DNA from: Paramacrobiotus metropolitanus
Lineage: Eukaryota; Tardigrada; Eutardigrada; Parachela; Macrobiotidae
Reading direction: 5' to 3'
NCBI RefSeq assembly: GCF_019649055.1
Contig: NW_026570331.1
Coordinates: 310,001-374,000, forward strand
DNA: 64,000 nucleotides
Shown: piece after piece, positions 43,345 to 54,238 of the stretch
How the letters are laid out: each line of letters opens with the position of its first letter
How positions within the stretch are numbered: position 1 is the stretch's first letter
Program-made: the position numbers and the translations under genes
The notes under the pieces: model-generated
Seen by the model: the letters and a program-made list of their open reading frames with translations, nothing else
Database searches by the model: none
What the model was told of the DNA's origin: nothing

Positions 43345-43979
43345 GTTTGCGCACGAATCAAGTGTGCTTACTCACGAGTTACGATAACCTAATTACTTTC
43401 CTGACGGCACACCGACAACTCGCTGACGGTCATCTTGCTGACGGTCATCTTGCTGACGACTATTTGCTGACCGACAAAATGTTGACTCGACAGTTTGTTG
43501 AAACAACAAATCGCTGAATAACATTTTGCTGAGCGACAGTTCGCCGACACCGACGATTTGCTGACGACGTTTTGCTGACTGACAGAATGTTTACCCGACA
43601 ATTTGCTTACTTACTAAATTGTTGACCGACATTTTACTGACAAACGTTTTATGAAAATACCGACAACTCGCTGACCACAAACTTATCCTGTTACCCATCA
43701 AATCCTTGTAAAACACAAATTTTTTTATCACGGGTTTATTTTCAAAACTTCACCTAATCACGTTTTGAAAAGAAAAGAAAAGAAAAGAAACAAAAGTTCA
43801 TTAAAACTTTCCGCTCTTTCAACGGAAGCCTCATTTTGGGTGATTATGATCGGCTAACACAACCACTTCTCCAGCTATTAACAGCTCCCGGCTTATGCCG
43901 CAATCTGATAATTTCAGTCGTCCATTTTTCCTTTTTCCTGCGAGCGCGTAAGAGTGAATTTCATAAAACATCTTTGAAA

Positions 43980-44070
43980 CTAAAGAAAACTAAGAAACCC
44001 AAGAAGCCTAAGAAAACTAAGAAACCCAAGAAACCTAAGAATAATTTAAAAAACCTAAAAACCTAAGAAA
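43980..44070. repeat. CCTAAGAAA minisatellite, block 3
   Basis: About ten degenerate units of ACTAAGAAACCCAAGAAGCC type. Core of the 43406-45354 foldback element, equivalent in position to block 2 in the TTCGGCC element. Confidence 0.85.
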
Positions 44071-44608
44071 CCGGTGTAATTTTCAAAAATTTTTAACAGT
44101 TATTATTAAATAATTACTGTGTGGTCGACTCAGGTTGGCACTATTTTTTACAGTACAGCAAATCTGTGCTGAAACTTACTCACAACATCCTGCCGTGTCA
44201 TTCCTGCTTGCGGGATATGTGTGTAGCCGCGCGATAGACGAGTTTATTCCACTTTTCGAAATCCACCAGCCATCCTTAAGACGCCTTGATCGCTGGATTA
44301 CAAGCTAACAACAGCGCATGTTCTTTAATCATGTCGTTAGTCACACACAGGCCTTTTCCGAACTGCTCGAGTATCCATTTCGTCAGAGGCGGATCGATGT
44401 GCTGGAAATCGCGGCCGCTGCTTCGCCTGCCCTTTATGCTTTTTCCCTTTACCGACAGGGATGCCTTTCGACAATTCTCTGAAACGTTTTCTTACATCAG
44501 TATAATTACTTACATCAGTATATAATGTGAAAAATGCAATGAAAACTCACGAAATAAACCGTCGAAGTGTTGTTTCCGAAACATGTGGTTGAGATTTGGC
44601 GAAGACCT

Positions 44609-44649
44609 GATGCCTGGAAACTACGCACGATGCTTAGTTTCCAGGCATC
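44609..44649. repeat. Perfect hairpin, 15-bp arms
   Basis: GATGCCTGGAAACTA (44609-44623), an 11-base loop, then TAGTTTCCAGGCATC (44635-44649). It lies inside the foldback element. It could form a cruciform or be the remnant of a tiny insertion. Confidence 0.9.
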
Positions 44650-44867
44650 GGGTCCCAGCAAAAAAAAAATCCCAGCAAAAAACAAACTATCTTTGCCAGT
44701 TATCAAATTTAAAATGCAAATTGTCGTTGTTAACGGACAAGAGGTTTTTGCCGGCAGTATGTTTCCCACTTTGCGGACAATTGAAGTGCATGCCTGCACG
44801 GCGCACACAGCTTTATAGCATAGATTTGCTGTGCTGTAAAAAATAGTGCGACTTGCAGTAATACTGG

Positions 44868-44950
44868 CTGAGACAATTGGCTTGAGTCGACGACACTTGA
44901 GTCATATTGGCTTGAGTCGACGACACAGTAATATTGGCTGAGTCAATAAC
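44868..44950. repeat. TTGGCTTGAGTCGACGACAC short repeat
   Basis: Two near-identical copies of ATTGGCTTGAGTCGACGACAC plus two partial copies (ATTGGCTGAGACA, ATTGGCTGAGTCA) within 83 bases. Confidence 0.8.
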
Positions 44951-45474
44951 ATACTCCTGAACTTAATGCGGGGTAATAAATGGCAAAAAGTTATATTTCA
45001 ATCATAACTGTCATAGTATTGCTTCCATTTTATGAAACCAACGAAGATTCTAGTTTTCGCGTAAATATCGCTAATGTGCGTTGAACTGGTCAGCAAATTG
45101 TCGGTCAGCAAGTTTTGGTCTTCTACAAGTGGTCGGTCAGCGAATTGTCGATTACCGACTTTTTGCTGACCGACAAGTAAGCTGTCGTTCAGCAAATTAG
45201 TTTCAGCTCAAGCAAAATGTCGGTCAGCCAAGTTTGTAAAAAAGCTAACTGTCGGTCAGCGATTTGTCGGTCAGCAAGTTGTAGTAGTCAGCAACAAGTC
45301 GGTCATCAAATTATCGGTCAGCGAAATGAAGGTCATTGAGTTGTCGTGCTACCCTTTCCTGACTGCCCGGTGAGCCATTCAATAGTTAATCGTACAGAAC
45401 TTACAGTTCCCTGACTATCAGTTTCTAGCCGTTGTAATGTATCCCTCTGTACTTTCCTTCTACAAGGCTAACCG

Positions 45475-45747
45475 AGCAGATCCGCGCATCACCGACCTCC
45501 GCAGGACTGCCTCGTTAGCGCTGTGGAGTTCCTGCGTGGAACGCTTGATCTGCAAGAAGCGGGCACTTTCTGCGACGTTGTACTGCAAGGCAGTGGTGAC
45601 GCGTTTTTGCAGGGGATTCCTTGTCATCGCAGCGTGCTGAGTGTGCAGAGTCCTTATTTTCGCGCTGCCTTCACCCACAACTGGAAAGAATCGTCTGCAC
45701 CAGTTTTTCGGCTGGCAAACATCGACAACAGCACGTTGAAGTTATAA
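45475..45747 (+). pseudogene. Isolated BTB exon, paralogue of the Kelch gene BTB
   Basis: Ninety open codons encode an almost full BTB domain: AVEFLRGTLDLQEAGTFCDV, then HRSVLSVQSPYFRAAFTHNW and FRLANIDNSTLKL. From TTGCAGGGGATTCC onward it is nearly identical to the exon at 10392-10522. The donor that follows that exon in the other copy (GGAGTAAGT) has become AGTTATAAGT here, destroying the splice site and giving a TAA. No ATG and no further exons. It is a relic, but it preserves the BTB half that is missing from the Kelch gene at 10.4 kb. Confidence 0.75.
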
Positions 45748-47188
45748 GTCTCGTGACAGCGTAGCACAGTGATAATTCAGCAAATCCACGTTCGCCTTCG
45801 GTTGTAGCGCTCCAGCGAATTTACAACCTGGCAGTGTTAATCGTAAATGTTAAAATCTGCATATTAACCGAAGAGCTGGAGATTTCACTTTTGCTCTTCC
45901 GCTATTGCATGAGTCAGCGTCACTGATAATTGTTTATCATTAAATCCGTGCAGTTGCGATTTTTTCTATATTATTGCGTTAATTTTGCCGACTCCGTGGT
46001 AACTCCGTTCTTTTGCGCGTATGAATGTAGTACCATTACCTCAAAAGCGCCACTGTATTCTCCATTTCCTGTTGTCAAGAAGACGTCGAAATGTCTTCTT
46101 TCCCAAGCATTCTAAAAAAGTTTAAATTCAGAAGGCATACCTATCTAAATTATTAGAAGGAATTTTCAAATCTAAATTTGATTTACACTGACCACGCGTT
46201 GATCAGTCCATAAAAACCCGGGAAATTGCGTTTTGAATTTGAATAATAAAATAGTGTGAATTTATAGATGTTAGCGACTTTAGTCACATCATTGCATGAG
46301 CGCGCCCACTGGTCGCCTGAAATATTTTGGAAATTGGTATCATTTCTGAATTCTGAGATGCGAGTCGAGGCGGTATTTACTCGCAAAGCTATCTTGTGAT
46401 TGTGAAATAAAATGTGTTGAAATGCCAGATAGGTTACGGCGGCACTAGCATTTTTGCATTTACGCTGTTGATTTCAATGTGCAGCTAAATAGGGAAGTTC
46501 ATTTTACAAGATCACTTATTAATTTGCGTTTCGACGATAACGTTAACAAAAATAAAGCTAAAAATTAAATTACTTGCAAAGCCGTTTGTGTTGTATCCAG
46601 TGTATTTCTGGTCACTGCGGCAAGAATAATTGTGTAGATTTGCTTTCTGCGAATAAATTTTCAGACAATACGAAGGCGCGTTCCAACGTCTGGTCAAACG
46701 TCAACGACCAAATTAAGGGGAAACAGCATATTTGCTATCGGATGGATGGCTATCGAATGCGGACGTATCCGCAAGCGCCATTCATTAGGTAGCCTACGGA
46801 ATGGCCATTTATAGGCCCCATTCACTTACCGGTATTCAGCGTAAAGCCAGCGATACAGCACACCTGAATTGAGCACGGTGCACCGGCGACTTTCGTGATG
46901 TGTTATCGCGCATTTTTGCCAGAACGTACAGTGCATTGCTAAATACAGTGAGGGTATTTTGTTGCCTTTTGTAGCTTCGAATTCAGTTTTGTGTGGTACG
47001 TGCTATACCATCATCCCTGACCTACTAAATATTCCGTTTTATTTGCACAATATCCCTGTCATGTTCGCTGGATTGGTTTATTACCGTTGTTCTCAGGTAT
47101 TGCCGTTGTTCTTACAGCAATTCCTTGTTGTAATAATCTGCGCGTACTGTTTCCCAAAGCCGTGTTCGTGTATCTGCAGAGATCAGTG
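45748..47188. other. Spacer, no gene seen
   Basis: AT-rich with only short random reading frames. The last 100 bases before 47189 contain CTGCAG, a possible splice acceptor for the acidic ORF that follows. Confidence 0.4.
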
Positions 47189-47611
47189 ATGGAAAAGCAC
47201 AGTGATGACATCAGCGCTTCCAAGAAGACCCGCGCCGACAACGCCAGTGGCACTAGTCATCATGACGTGAGCGAACCGGTTTCCCGCTTGCATCTCCCGG
47301 CGATCAGCGACGACGAACGGGACCTCTCCTACGACGATCTTTCCGAATCGCCAAGCGACACGCTGCTGAGCCATGACAGTACCGACACGGACAATGAGAA
47401 GCATCGCGAAATGCTCCAGGATCTCCGCGCAGAAGAACGCGAGCGATCCTATTTTAGCCTGGCGTCATCGTCCACCTCTCCTATGCAGATCATGGATGAG
47501 AATGAGAAGGAAACGATCTGCTCGAGTAAGTTGCCAGTAGATAGTTTGCGTGGATTTCGGGCGACCAAAGCAGTCGTTGTCACTGGCTATGATGGTGGCC
47601 GGCTTACGTAG
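47189..47611 (+). CDS. Acidic, serine-rich ORF of unknown function
   Basis: 140 residues from ATG at 47189, about 12 bases after a CTGCAG acceptor-like site. The composition is natural for a disordered protein: SHHDVSEPVSRLHLPAISDD, DLSYDDLSESPSDTLLSHDS, then a charged helical stretch EKHREMLQDLRAEERERSYF. No family recognised. Codon composition and GC content are higher than in the flanks. The ORF ends shortly before the LINE remnant, so it may be the N-terminal part of a gene disrupted by that insertion, or the N-terminus of the LINE itself. Confidence 0.4.
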   Translation: MEKHSDDISASKKTRADNASGTSHHDVSEPVSRLHLPAISDDERDLSYDDLSESPSDTLLSHDSTDTDNEKHREMLQDLRAEERERSYFSLASSSTSPMQIMDENEKETICSSKLPVDSLRGFRATKAVVVTGYDGGRLT

Positions 47612-47689
47612 TTCAGTTTATTCCTGGATGTTGAATTATTAAACCAGCATTAGTATTTTACGAACAGATTCACGATTGTCATTGTCATA

Positions 47690-50170
47690 TATTACCCGGC
47701 GATTCAGGAGCATAGAGGAGTGAAACAGGGCGATCCTCTCTCGACTGATTTATTTATCCTGGTGGTAGACGAGTCAGTAGAACAGTCTAACCAGGGTGCA
47801 CCTGCAGAACGTCCCAAGGCTCTTGCTTTTGCGGACGATCTAAGCTTTTTGGCGAATTTTCAGGTGGAGTTAAACCGATTAATGGGGAGTATGTTACCTT
47901 TCTGAAAGCTCGGGGGATGGCCGTGAACATTAAAAGGGGCGTCACCTTCCACATTCGGAAACCGGGAAAAGACCAAAAGTGGATTGTCGAGACGCAGACA
48001 GTGCTTAAAATTGATGGAGAGAGCTGCGATTGTTAGGTGCTAAAGAGGTGGAAAGGTATGTGGGAGTTGATATTGGTCTGGACAGGGGACCTTTCCGAGA
48101 TACAAAAGGACCCTTCACCGAACAGTTGGCAAAACTAAAATGCGCAGCACTGAAACCGCAACAAAAACTTCTTTTATTGAGGGAGTATCGGCTAGACAGA
48201 GAGCTACGGGTATTTTTGAAAAATATTTTACACTTGCCACACGACCTTTCGAGCCACTTCCTGTACATAAAGATCAAGGAAGGTTGGCTAGGCTTGCAAT
48301 GTTTGGCTCAAGACGTTACATTGGCCAAAATGGGTCGTTTATTGAGATACAGAAGAAGCGGTGATCCTGCCCTTCGATGGGCTGCACTCCTGAACTCATG
48401 GAACGCGAAGTTTACGAGAGTTAAGAGAAGGCTTAGAATAGAGATCCGTGATGACACGATTACGTGGAAGCTGATTCGCGAAGTTAAACCTGAAAGCATA
48501 CTTGAAACAAGAAACGAAAGCATACTTTCTTCGAAACAGTGCAGGGTAAAGCGGACGTCTACTTTATCAATAATAAGTCGAATAGGGTGTTCAGGGTGTT
48601 CAGGGGTTTGGGAATTCATTTAAATTTTTCGTATGCGGACCAACAACTTAGGCCTGCTAAACTACTATAAACGACGCGGTGCCAAGAATCTGGATGTGCA
48701 GTGCAAGGGGTACAAGGCGAAGAATGCTGTCAAGAGAGTTAACGAGCGCAAACAAATTGAGAGCCCAGCACATGTATTGGCTTGGTGTTCTTGTACGCAA
48801 AATGCGAGGACTGGTCGGCATAACGAAATCTGTGAGTTCATCTGTACGGAACTTAGTAAAAACGGCACCAAGTGTCGGGGGAAGTGCAGTTGCACACGGA
48901 GGTTGGTATGCTAAGGCCGGCCATCTTAGTGTGCAGGGATAAAGTAGCTTACGTGGTTGATGTGGCAGTCCGTTGGGACGACAGTAAGCATAAACTATGC
49001 GAAGTATAAACGCGAAGGTGGAGAGATACCAACGCCTAGCACAGAGAATCAGCGGCAGGTTTAAGGTGGTGGATGTGGAACATCATGCATTGATTAGATT
49101 GTAGTCGCACGCACAAAAAGGCTTACGATAGACGGTACGATATACGATAGGCTCTTGCACGTCATCACAGCGTACCCTTACCGGACCGTTTGACGATAGG
49201 ATTGACGGTAAAAGGCTCAGATATCGTCGAGCATACCGTTGTGCTCAGCGATATAGCAACCACTCGCGGTGGCGGTGGCCTCCATAACAACGGCTGCACT
49301 TGCCAAAACACGGAAGTTTTGAATTGGTAGAGTAAGCTCTAAGTATTCTTGATTAACCAGCAAAGTAAATCAAAAGAAGGATGAAATTATTTGAAGTTTT
49401 TTGATACCAAGTGGGAGCGGTTTATCCAAAAATTCACGATTCTACAGCCATTTGCGTTTACCATGCTAAGCTTACGGAGCAGTTGGAGTACTCTGCGCAA
49501 GCTGTTGACTCAGACTCCGTAGACTTCTGTGTTAATTAAAAATGCTCCTAGACACGTTCACTGGCGCTCAAATTTGGATGTTCTGATATCGAAAAATAAT
49601 CTGGAATTTTAGTTTTAATATGACGCGGTTTATCTCATACAAAAGTGCCAAGGCTGATTGAAACTTTTCACGTTTCTTTCACGAAAGCATGACTCGGCTG
49701 TATGTATCGTACACCGTTTGCGATGAGTGCGACAGCTCTGAAGTGCTAACGATACGGTGTCCCACCGTATCGTTTACCGGACCGTATACCGTGACTGTGT
49801 AGCGACTACAATCTATTATTGGCTGCAGGTAGTTGTGGTGCGCCCAGAATGAACGTTCGATGAAGGTCTTAGGGCTATCGCAGGGGAAACAGTTCGTCAT
49901 GCAGCTCAAAGCCATGCCAGGCAGTTTGAGATGGTAGAATTCACCAGGCAATTAGGGCGAGGACGCGTATTCAACGAAAAGAAACGCATACATCATTCGG
50001 TTAAGGGAACACAAACGGGAACAGTATGAAGATGGACTTCCTAAACCTCATCGAGGCGGAGGTTCGTGGATGCCGTTCTGAGAACGGTGGAGGGATTCGG
50101 CTTGATTCAACTTAACATCACGGCTTCGTGCCCGGCGTACGGTACGCGGGCGAGGAATCCTACTCCCTAG
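47690..50170 (+). pseudogene. R2/NeSL-like non-LTR retrotransposon, decayed
   Basis: RT pieces: RGVKQGDPLSTDLFILVVDE (about 47715-47775) and ALAFADDLSFL (catalytic DD, about 47820). Thumb: VERYVGVDIGLDRGPF, KPQQKLLLLREYRLDRELRV. C-terminal zinc-knuckle-like region: ESPAHVLAWCSCTQNARTGR followed by HNEICEFI (about 48755-48840). Then a restriction-like endonuclease core with VAYVVDVAVRWDDSKHKL (about 48950-49005) and, after a frame change, a Lys-x-x-x-Tyr helix (KVERYQRLAQ). Several stops and shifts. This arrangement of RT followed by CCHC and PD-(D/E)XK endonuclease is the R2/R4/NeSL layout. The element appears to be interrupted at 49097-49813. Confidence 0.75.
49097..49813. mobile_element. 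717-bp MITE with 12-bp inverted ends and TA duplication
   Basis: GATTGTAGTCGC (49097-49108) and GCGACTACAATC (49802-49813) are exact inverted repeats flanked by TA on both sides. Further inward both ends are rich in ACGGTA/GATACGGT words, including GATACGGTG TCC CACCGTATC (from about 49750). No ORF. Tc1/mariner or PIF-like TA target. Sits in the 3' part of the R2/NeSL-like LINE. Confidence 0.7.
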
Positions 50171-50836
50171 ATGCCTCCTCTTTTAACAGCTGAGGATAAA
50201 TGCTGAAAATGCTGGCTCCGGATGCTAGTTGGCCGTCCGGGGTATACTCACATGTGGATATATTTAAATTTTTTTATTTTGATGTTATATTTCAGCGTAA
50301 TTTTTATTTACATCTCGTGATTTATTTACTGTATATTTTTATTATGATGCGCTGTTTAAATACGAGTATTTTGTATTTGTTTACTTTCTTTCTAATTTTT
50401 TCTATTATTAATTTTTGAGTTATCGGTAAACGTTGAATCAGTTTCGTAATTGTTTCAAAAAATCAATTGTGAGCACAGTAATTATCTGATGTAAATTACG
50501 CGCCAGGAGAGAGCATATTTTTGCGATAGTAACCAATCATGCTGCAGTTGAATGTAAATTGCTAAATTCTTGTGGGTGGATTTTTGGCGTTCGCACGTAT
50601 TTTGTTGTTTGTGGACAGAAAAATTATTGTAATCATAAAAAGCATAATAATAACTAGTGACAATATATAATGCTTAATAACAGTAAGAAAAATTTTTGAC
50701 ATAATTTATGATATTAATACAAAATAATAACGGAGTCGTGCAGTATTAAGATTTGTTATTCATCCCAGGCTCTTTTCGCAGCAAACAGAAAATGAACGTA
50801 ACAAAAATATGTGATAAAGTTTATTTTCGTTCGCAG
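50171..50836. other. AT-rich spacer
   Basis: No gene seen. Strongly AT-rich, leading to the TCGCAG splice acceptor at 50831-50836. Confidence 0.4.
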
Positions 50837-52446
50837 AAGAGGGAGGTGCATTGATGGAGGAGTTGCATCATGTGATCCACCTCGCGCGCACTCCGATCCC
50901 ACGGACCGGGAGTTTACCGGCGCTGCTGAAAATGTATATCATGAAGACGACGGATATCGAAGCTCTCGATCCAGTGATCAGTCCACACAGCCGGAGTAAT
51001 GTTCTTGCCTTCGATCTTGAGGATTCACCGCCCGGCGGGCGTGGTACTGGCGACGAATCACTGGGAGGAATGGCCTTCGAGGACCACTTGCCGGTTCCGT
51101 TGGTCAATCAGCCTACCGGAGATAGTGTTCCCGCATCTCAACCGGGTCCCTCCGTTTGCGAACCGGCAGCCGGCGGAGAGCCACCCGGGGATCGTCTGGT
51201 TAACCGCCGCGTCCGAGGTCGGGCTCCTGCACCTAGGAAGCCGCAGGCATCGGGCGACGGCAGCGGAGATCGGTTCGGCGATCTCTTTACGGTGCCGGTC
51301 ATCGTTGTGTGAACGCAGCCTTCCGATTTAAAGGGCACTTTGTAGGCGGTCACCTAGCTGATGATGCCGAGGATGAAACGCTGGACGCACTGGGCGAGGC
51401 CATCAAAGTACGGTTCAGCGGTGAACGAACAGAAGCCTCCGCGCTAACCACCCGCGAAGGCGTGGAGTGGACCGTTGGGGCGGTAAGTGGGTGTGTCCGT
51501 GTGTGTAAAGCTTGGCAGCCAGTTTATTCACCTGGCGTTTGACCAGCTGATGATTCCTGTACCGCTGCTTCGGAATCAGTCGATCAGGTCGCTGGATGTA
51601 TACCGTATAATTGAATTTATTTTTACTTCGTTTATTTGAATTTATATCATTTTAAATTTCTTGTATATTTCGGCTGACGTTCGTTACTGATTTAGTTCGA
51701 TTGTGAAAGAGAACTGAGAATAAATATTCTGATAATTTCCTGATGCTACATACGTAATTACGTAATTACTTCGTACCAATATTATTAGGGATGATTCCTT
51801 AACGTTTGATTTTTGACGGTATAGTATTGTCCCGCGCATGCACTTTTGGTAATTAGAAATATTATGTATTGCAGAAGAAAGCGATGCATGGCGTGGTTGA
51901 GCGCGTTTGGCGAGATACATCCGAGAAGGGCTACTTCGGATATCTCGTCCGTCACCCGCGCGGTCCCCGCAAATTCTTCGTGGCACAGGCGGAGGATTCG
52001 GATAAGGTATGGGAAGCAGTCTGTCGTGGATCTCCAGTCATTTCATTTGCATTTTCACTTGACTTATATTTTCTGTGGATTTGATTTGCTTATTGATGCG
52101 TTCGCAGGCGGACGCCGTGGTGGCCGCGATTAACCATATCTTTCCACCGAAGTCGCCCAAACCATCCGCGGCGGTTCCGAATGTCGTGTTGCGCGGCCGT
52201 TACGCCCATCGCCAGGTGAACCCACATGACGAGGACTCGTCAAGCAACGAAACTCGCTCTGAGGGATTCGCCCTACTCAGCGCGACCAAGTTGGGCAAAC
52301 ACTATCGCCCCCCGGGTTTGGACGAGGCCCTGCAGCCCCCGACTGTCGGCAAGCTGATGGCGAAGAACTGGACCCCTAGGACCCATAAGAAAACCGTCGA
52401 TGGGCTTGCCCGCAAGACGGTCAAAATTCAAGGGGATCGCCGGTAG
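50837..52446 (+). CDS. Multi-exon gene resembling a phosphotyrosine-binding (PTB/PID) domain protein
   Basis: The last three exons fit perfectly in phase: to 51482, 51875-52006 and 52108-52446 (TAG). FRFKGHFVGGHL with DETLDALGEAIKVRF, then VEWTVGA, then KGYFGYLVRHPRGPRKFFVA and ADAVVAAINHIFPP follow the strand, helix, strand and C-terminal helix pattern of a PTB domain. The remaining C-terminus is basic and disordered. The first exon region (50837-51312) is open in one frame with a Pro/Gly-rich linker ending in a stop at 51310-51312, while the PTB frame starts there by a one-base shift. An assembly indel or an unseen intron is possible. The upstream part of that exon reads better in yet another frame (ENVYHEDDGYRSSRSSDQ). 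The PTB call is by eye. Confidence 0.5.
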
Positions 52447-52605
52447 AGCCCAACACGCTGGTTTGAGATTATTAAGACGCAACGCGAGTTAGAAGTACGC
52501 ACAAACACCGTATCAATGTTATCGTTACTGCTAAAACCATTTCTCTGCGCCCTGTGGTATAACCGCCGGTTGGTATTGCACTTAACATTATACGTGCATT
52601 TTCAG

Positions 52606-52948
52606 TTGAACTATCCGGGGATGGGAGAGCTGATTGGATGCCCTGGTGATACAGTGCGCAAGGAGTCCCGCACGTAAGTTTGTGTGTTACTCACGGCAGT
52701 AAGCGTGTACCAGCACTGATCGTACGTCTGTGTGTATTACCGTACTTAATGCAACTAAACCTTTTGTGTTTTGCTACACTACTGCATTCTGTAGCATGGG
52801 AGGCGGTCTTAAGTTGCGGGGCTACCTGGAACATCAGAAACCCCTGGGACGCAAACCAGCCGCCCGAAAGCAAGCTGCTCGCACGCAAGCCCCCCGCAAG
52901 CCAGCTGCCCGGAAGTCAGCTGCCCGCAATAGCTCGAAGAAGGTGTGA
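52606..52948 (+). CDS. Small gene piece with Lys/Ala/Arg-rich tail
   Basis: Exon 52606-52673 follows TTTTCAG and ends at GTAAGT (LNYPGMGELIGCPGDTVRKE). The next exon, 52795-52948, follows CTGTAG and, in phase, encodes MGGGLKLRGYLEHQ followed by repeated RKPAARKQAAR-type units and a KKV end. The basic repeat resembles linker-histone or chromatin-protein tails. Upstream exons are not identified; it could be the alternative 3' end of the PTB-like gene, whose stop lies 160 bases upstream. Function unknown. Confidence 0.4.
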
Positions 52949-54236
52949 GAGTGATGTGTCCCGCGCCGTGGTAACCAGCCACGACACTCATGTGGCGACG
53001 TGCAGTTCTCTTCGCTTTTCAGCGACTGGATATCGGTTTCTTTACTTACCGTGCCATGTTGGCCCGGGCTTTTCGTTTCTTTAACAGAGAGTATTTTCGT
53101 TTATAAAATGAGTATTTTTGCATGGTGTTTTTTTCCATTAGCCACGCGAGAGAGTCTGTGCTACGAGTTTTAAGGTGAAAATACGTTGTAACCAACGTGA
53201 TCTATAATTACCGAGTGTTCTTTTTACCTGCGTGCGGGATAAATCAGTTAGCCGGTACTGTGTGGTGTTTTTGCAACTTCTCAGGTGTTGTCCGCTTTAA
53301 CGAAGAATATATTACGTTACGACATGTTTAATAGTGTCTTTCTCATGTCGTTTTCTTCTAGAATGATGAAACAGTCATGTACTGCGCGGCGTAGCACTAA
53401 GCGCTCTGTATTATGTAGTAGACCGACATCACGCGGTAGTAATTACACTAACCGGCGTTTAGCCAGATTCGCGTTTAGCATTACAGCCGTCAATGATCAC
53501 TTCACATAACACACATAACATAACACAGCAGAAATCGTACGCTGCGGTGTGTTGTTTGGATCTGGGCAACAACTTGCAACATGCAAACCAATAATGTGTA
53601 CTCGTAGCGAAAATAGCTCGCTGTGCCATAATTTTTCGTTTGTGCTATCTTAAGCAAGCTGTGTACGTAGTATGTTTAAATTCCTAAGTTGCCCACACAT
53701 CTGCTGTACTACAAAACTGATTGATTATAACGCTGTGAATTTTTGAAGAAGTAAGGAACGATTACGGCGCCTCCGCAGCTTAAGATATCGAACGGATTGC
53801 CGGTAACTCAGCGACATTATGCCGGCAGCCCATCTCAACCTGGATTCTGGAAGTGCCGATCAAATGGGCACACGATGACGAAACAGTTAAGCGCAGCGAG
53901 AGCGGTCGCATATTATTTTAGTGCAATAGCGACAACCTGGTCACGTCCCATTCTCACGCGGTCGATTTTGGGTCCCATACTCACGCGGTCGATTCTGGGT
54001 ATGCAAATGGGTCGCGATAAACGTCAGAATGCATGATTGTTGATGTTAAACCCACGGACGCGTCACGCCTTTAACTGCGTGAAAGGCACGAGGTTGCTGG
54101 TGGTTCGTGATGTACCCAGTCAGCCAGTTAACGCCAAAGGTTGCTCATAGCGGCGCTGTCTCATGGGGAAACAGCGGAGATTAAATCGTCTGGTCCATCA
54201 CTGGGATACACAATCCGGTACAGTGCTCGACATAAG
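52949..54236. other. Spacer, no gene seen
   Basis: No supportable gene. One short direct repeat near 53945-54000 (CCATTCTCACGCGGTCGATT then CCATACTCACGCGGTCGATT, about 30 bases apart). Confidence 0.4.
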
Positions 54237-54238
54237 TA

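Larger units (their letters stand above)
43406..45354. mobile_element. Foldback element with 9-bp target duplication
   Basis: The left arm (43406-43690) is an array of about 15-bp units near CGACAATTTGCTGAC. The right arm (45078-45354) is the same array inverted (GTCAGCAAATTGTCG). Outer ends pair (CACACCGACAACTCGCTGAC against its complement ending GTTGTCGTGCTACCC). TTTCCTGAC flanks both sides exactly (43397-43405 and 45355-45363). The interior has a CCTAAGAAA minisatellite, a perfect 15-bp-arm hairpin and a TTGGCTTGAGTCGACGACAC repeat, with no transposase. Arrays at both ends plus a 9-bp duplication match FB/Mutator-like foldback elements. It lies 44 bases from the hAT element. Confidence 0.85.

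Noticed and set aside
43406-45354. Short repeats with spacers that look like a CRISPR array
   Set aside because: Units are degenerate, spacing is irregular, and the two arrays are inverted copies flanked by a 9-bp duplication in a eukaryotic context. A foldback transposon explains them.
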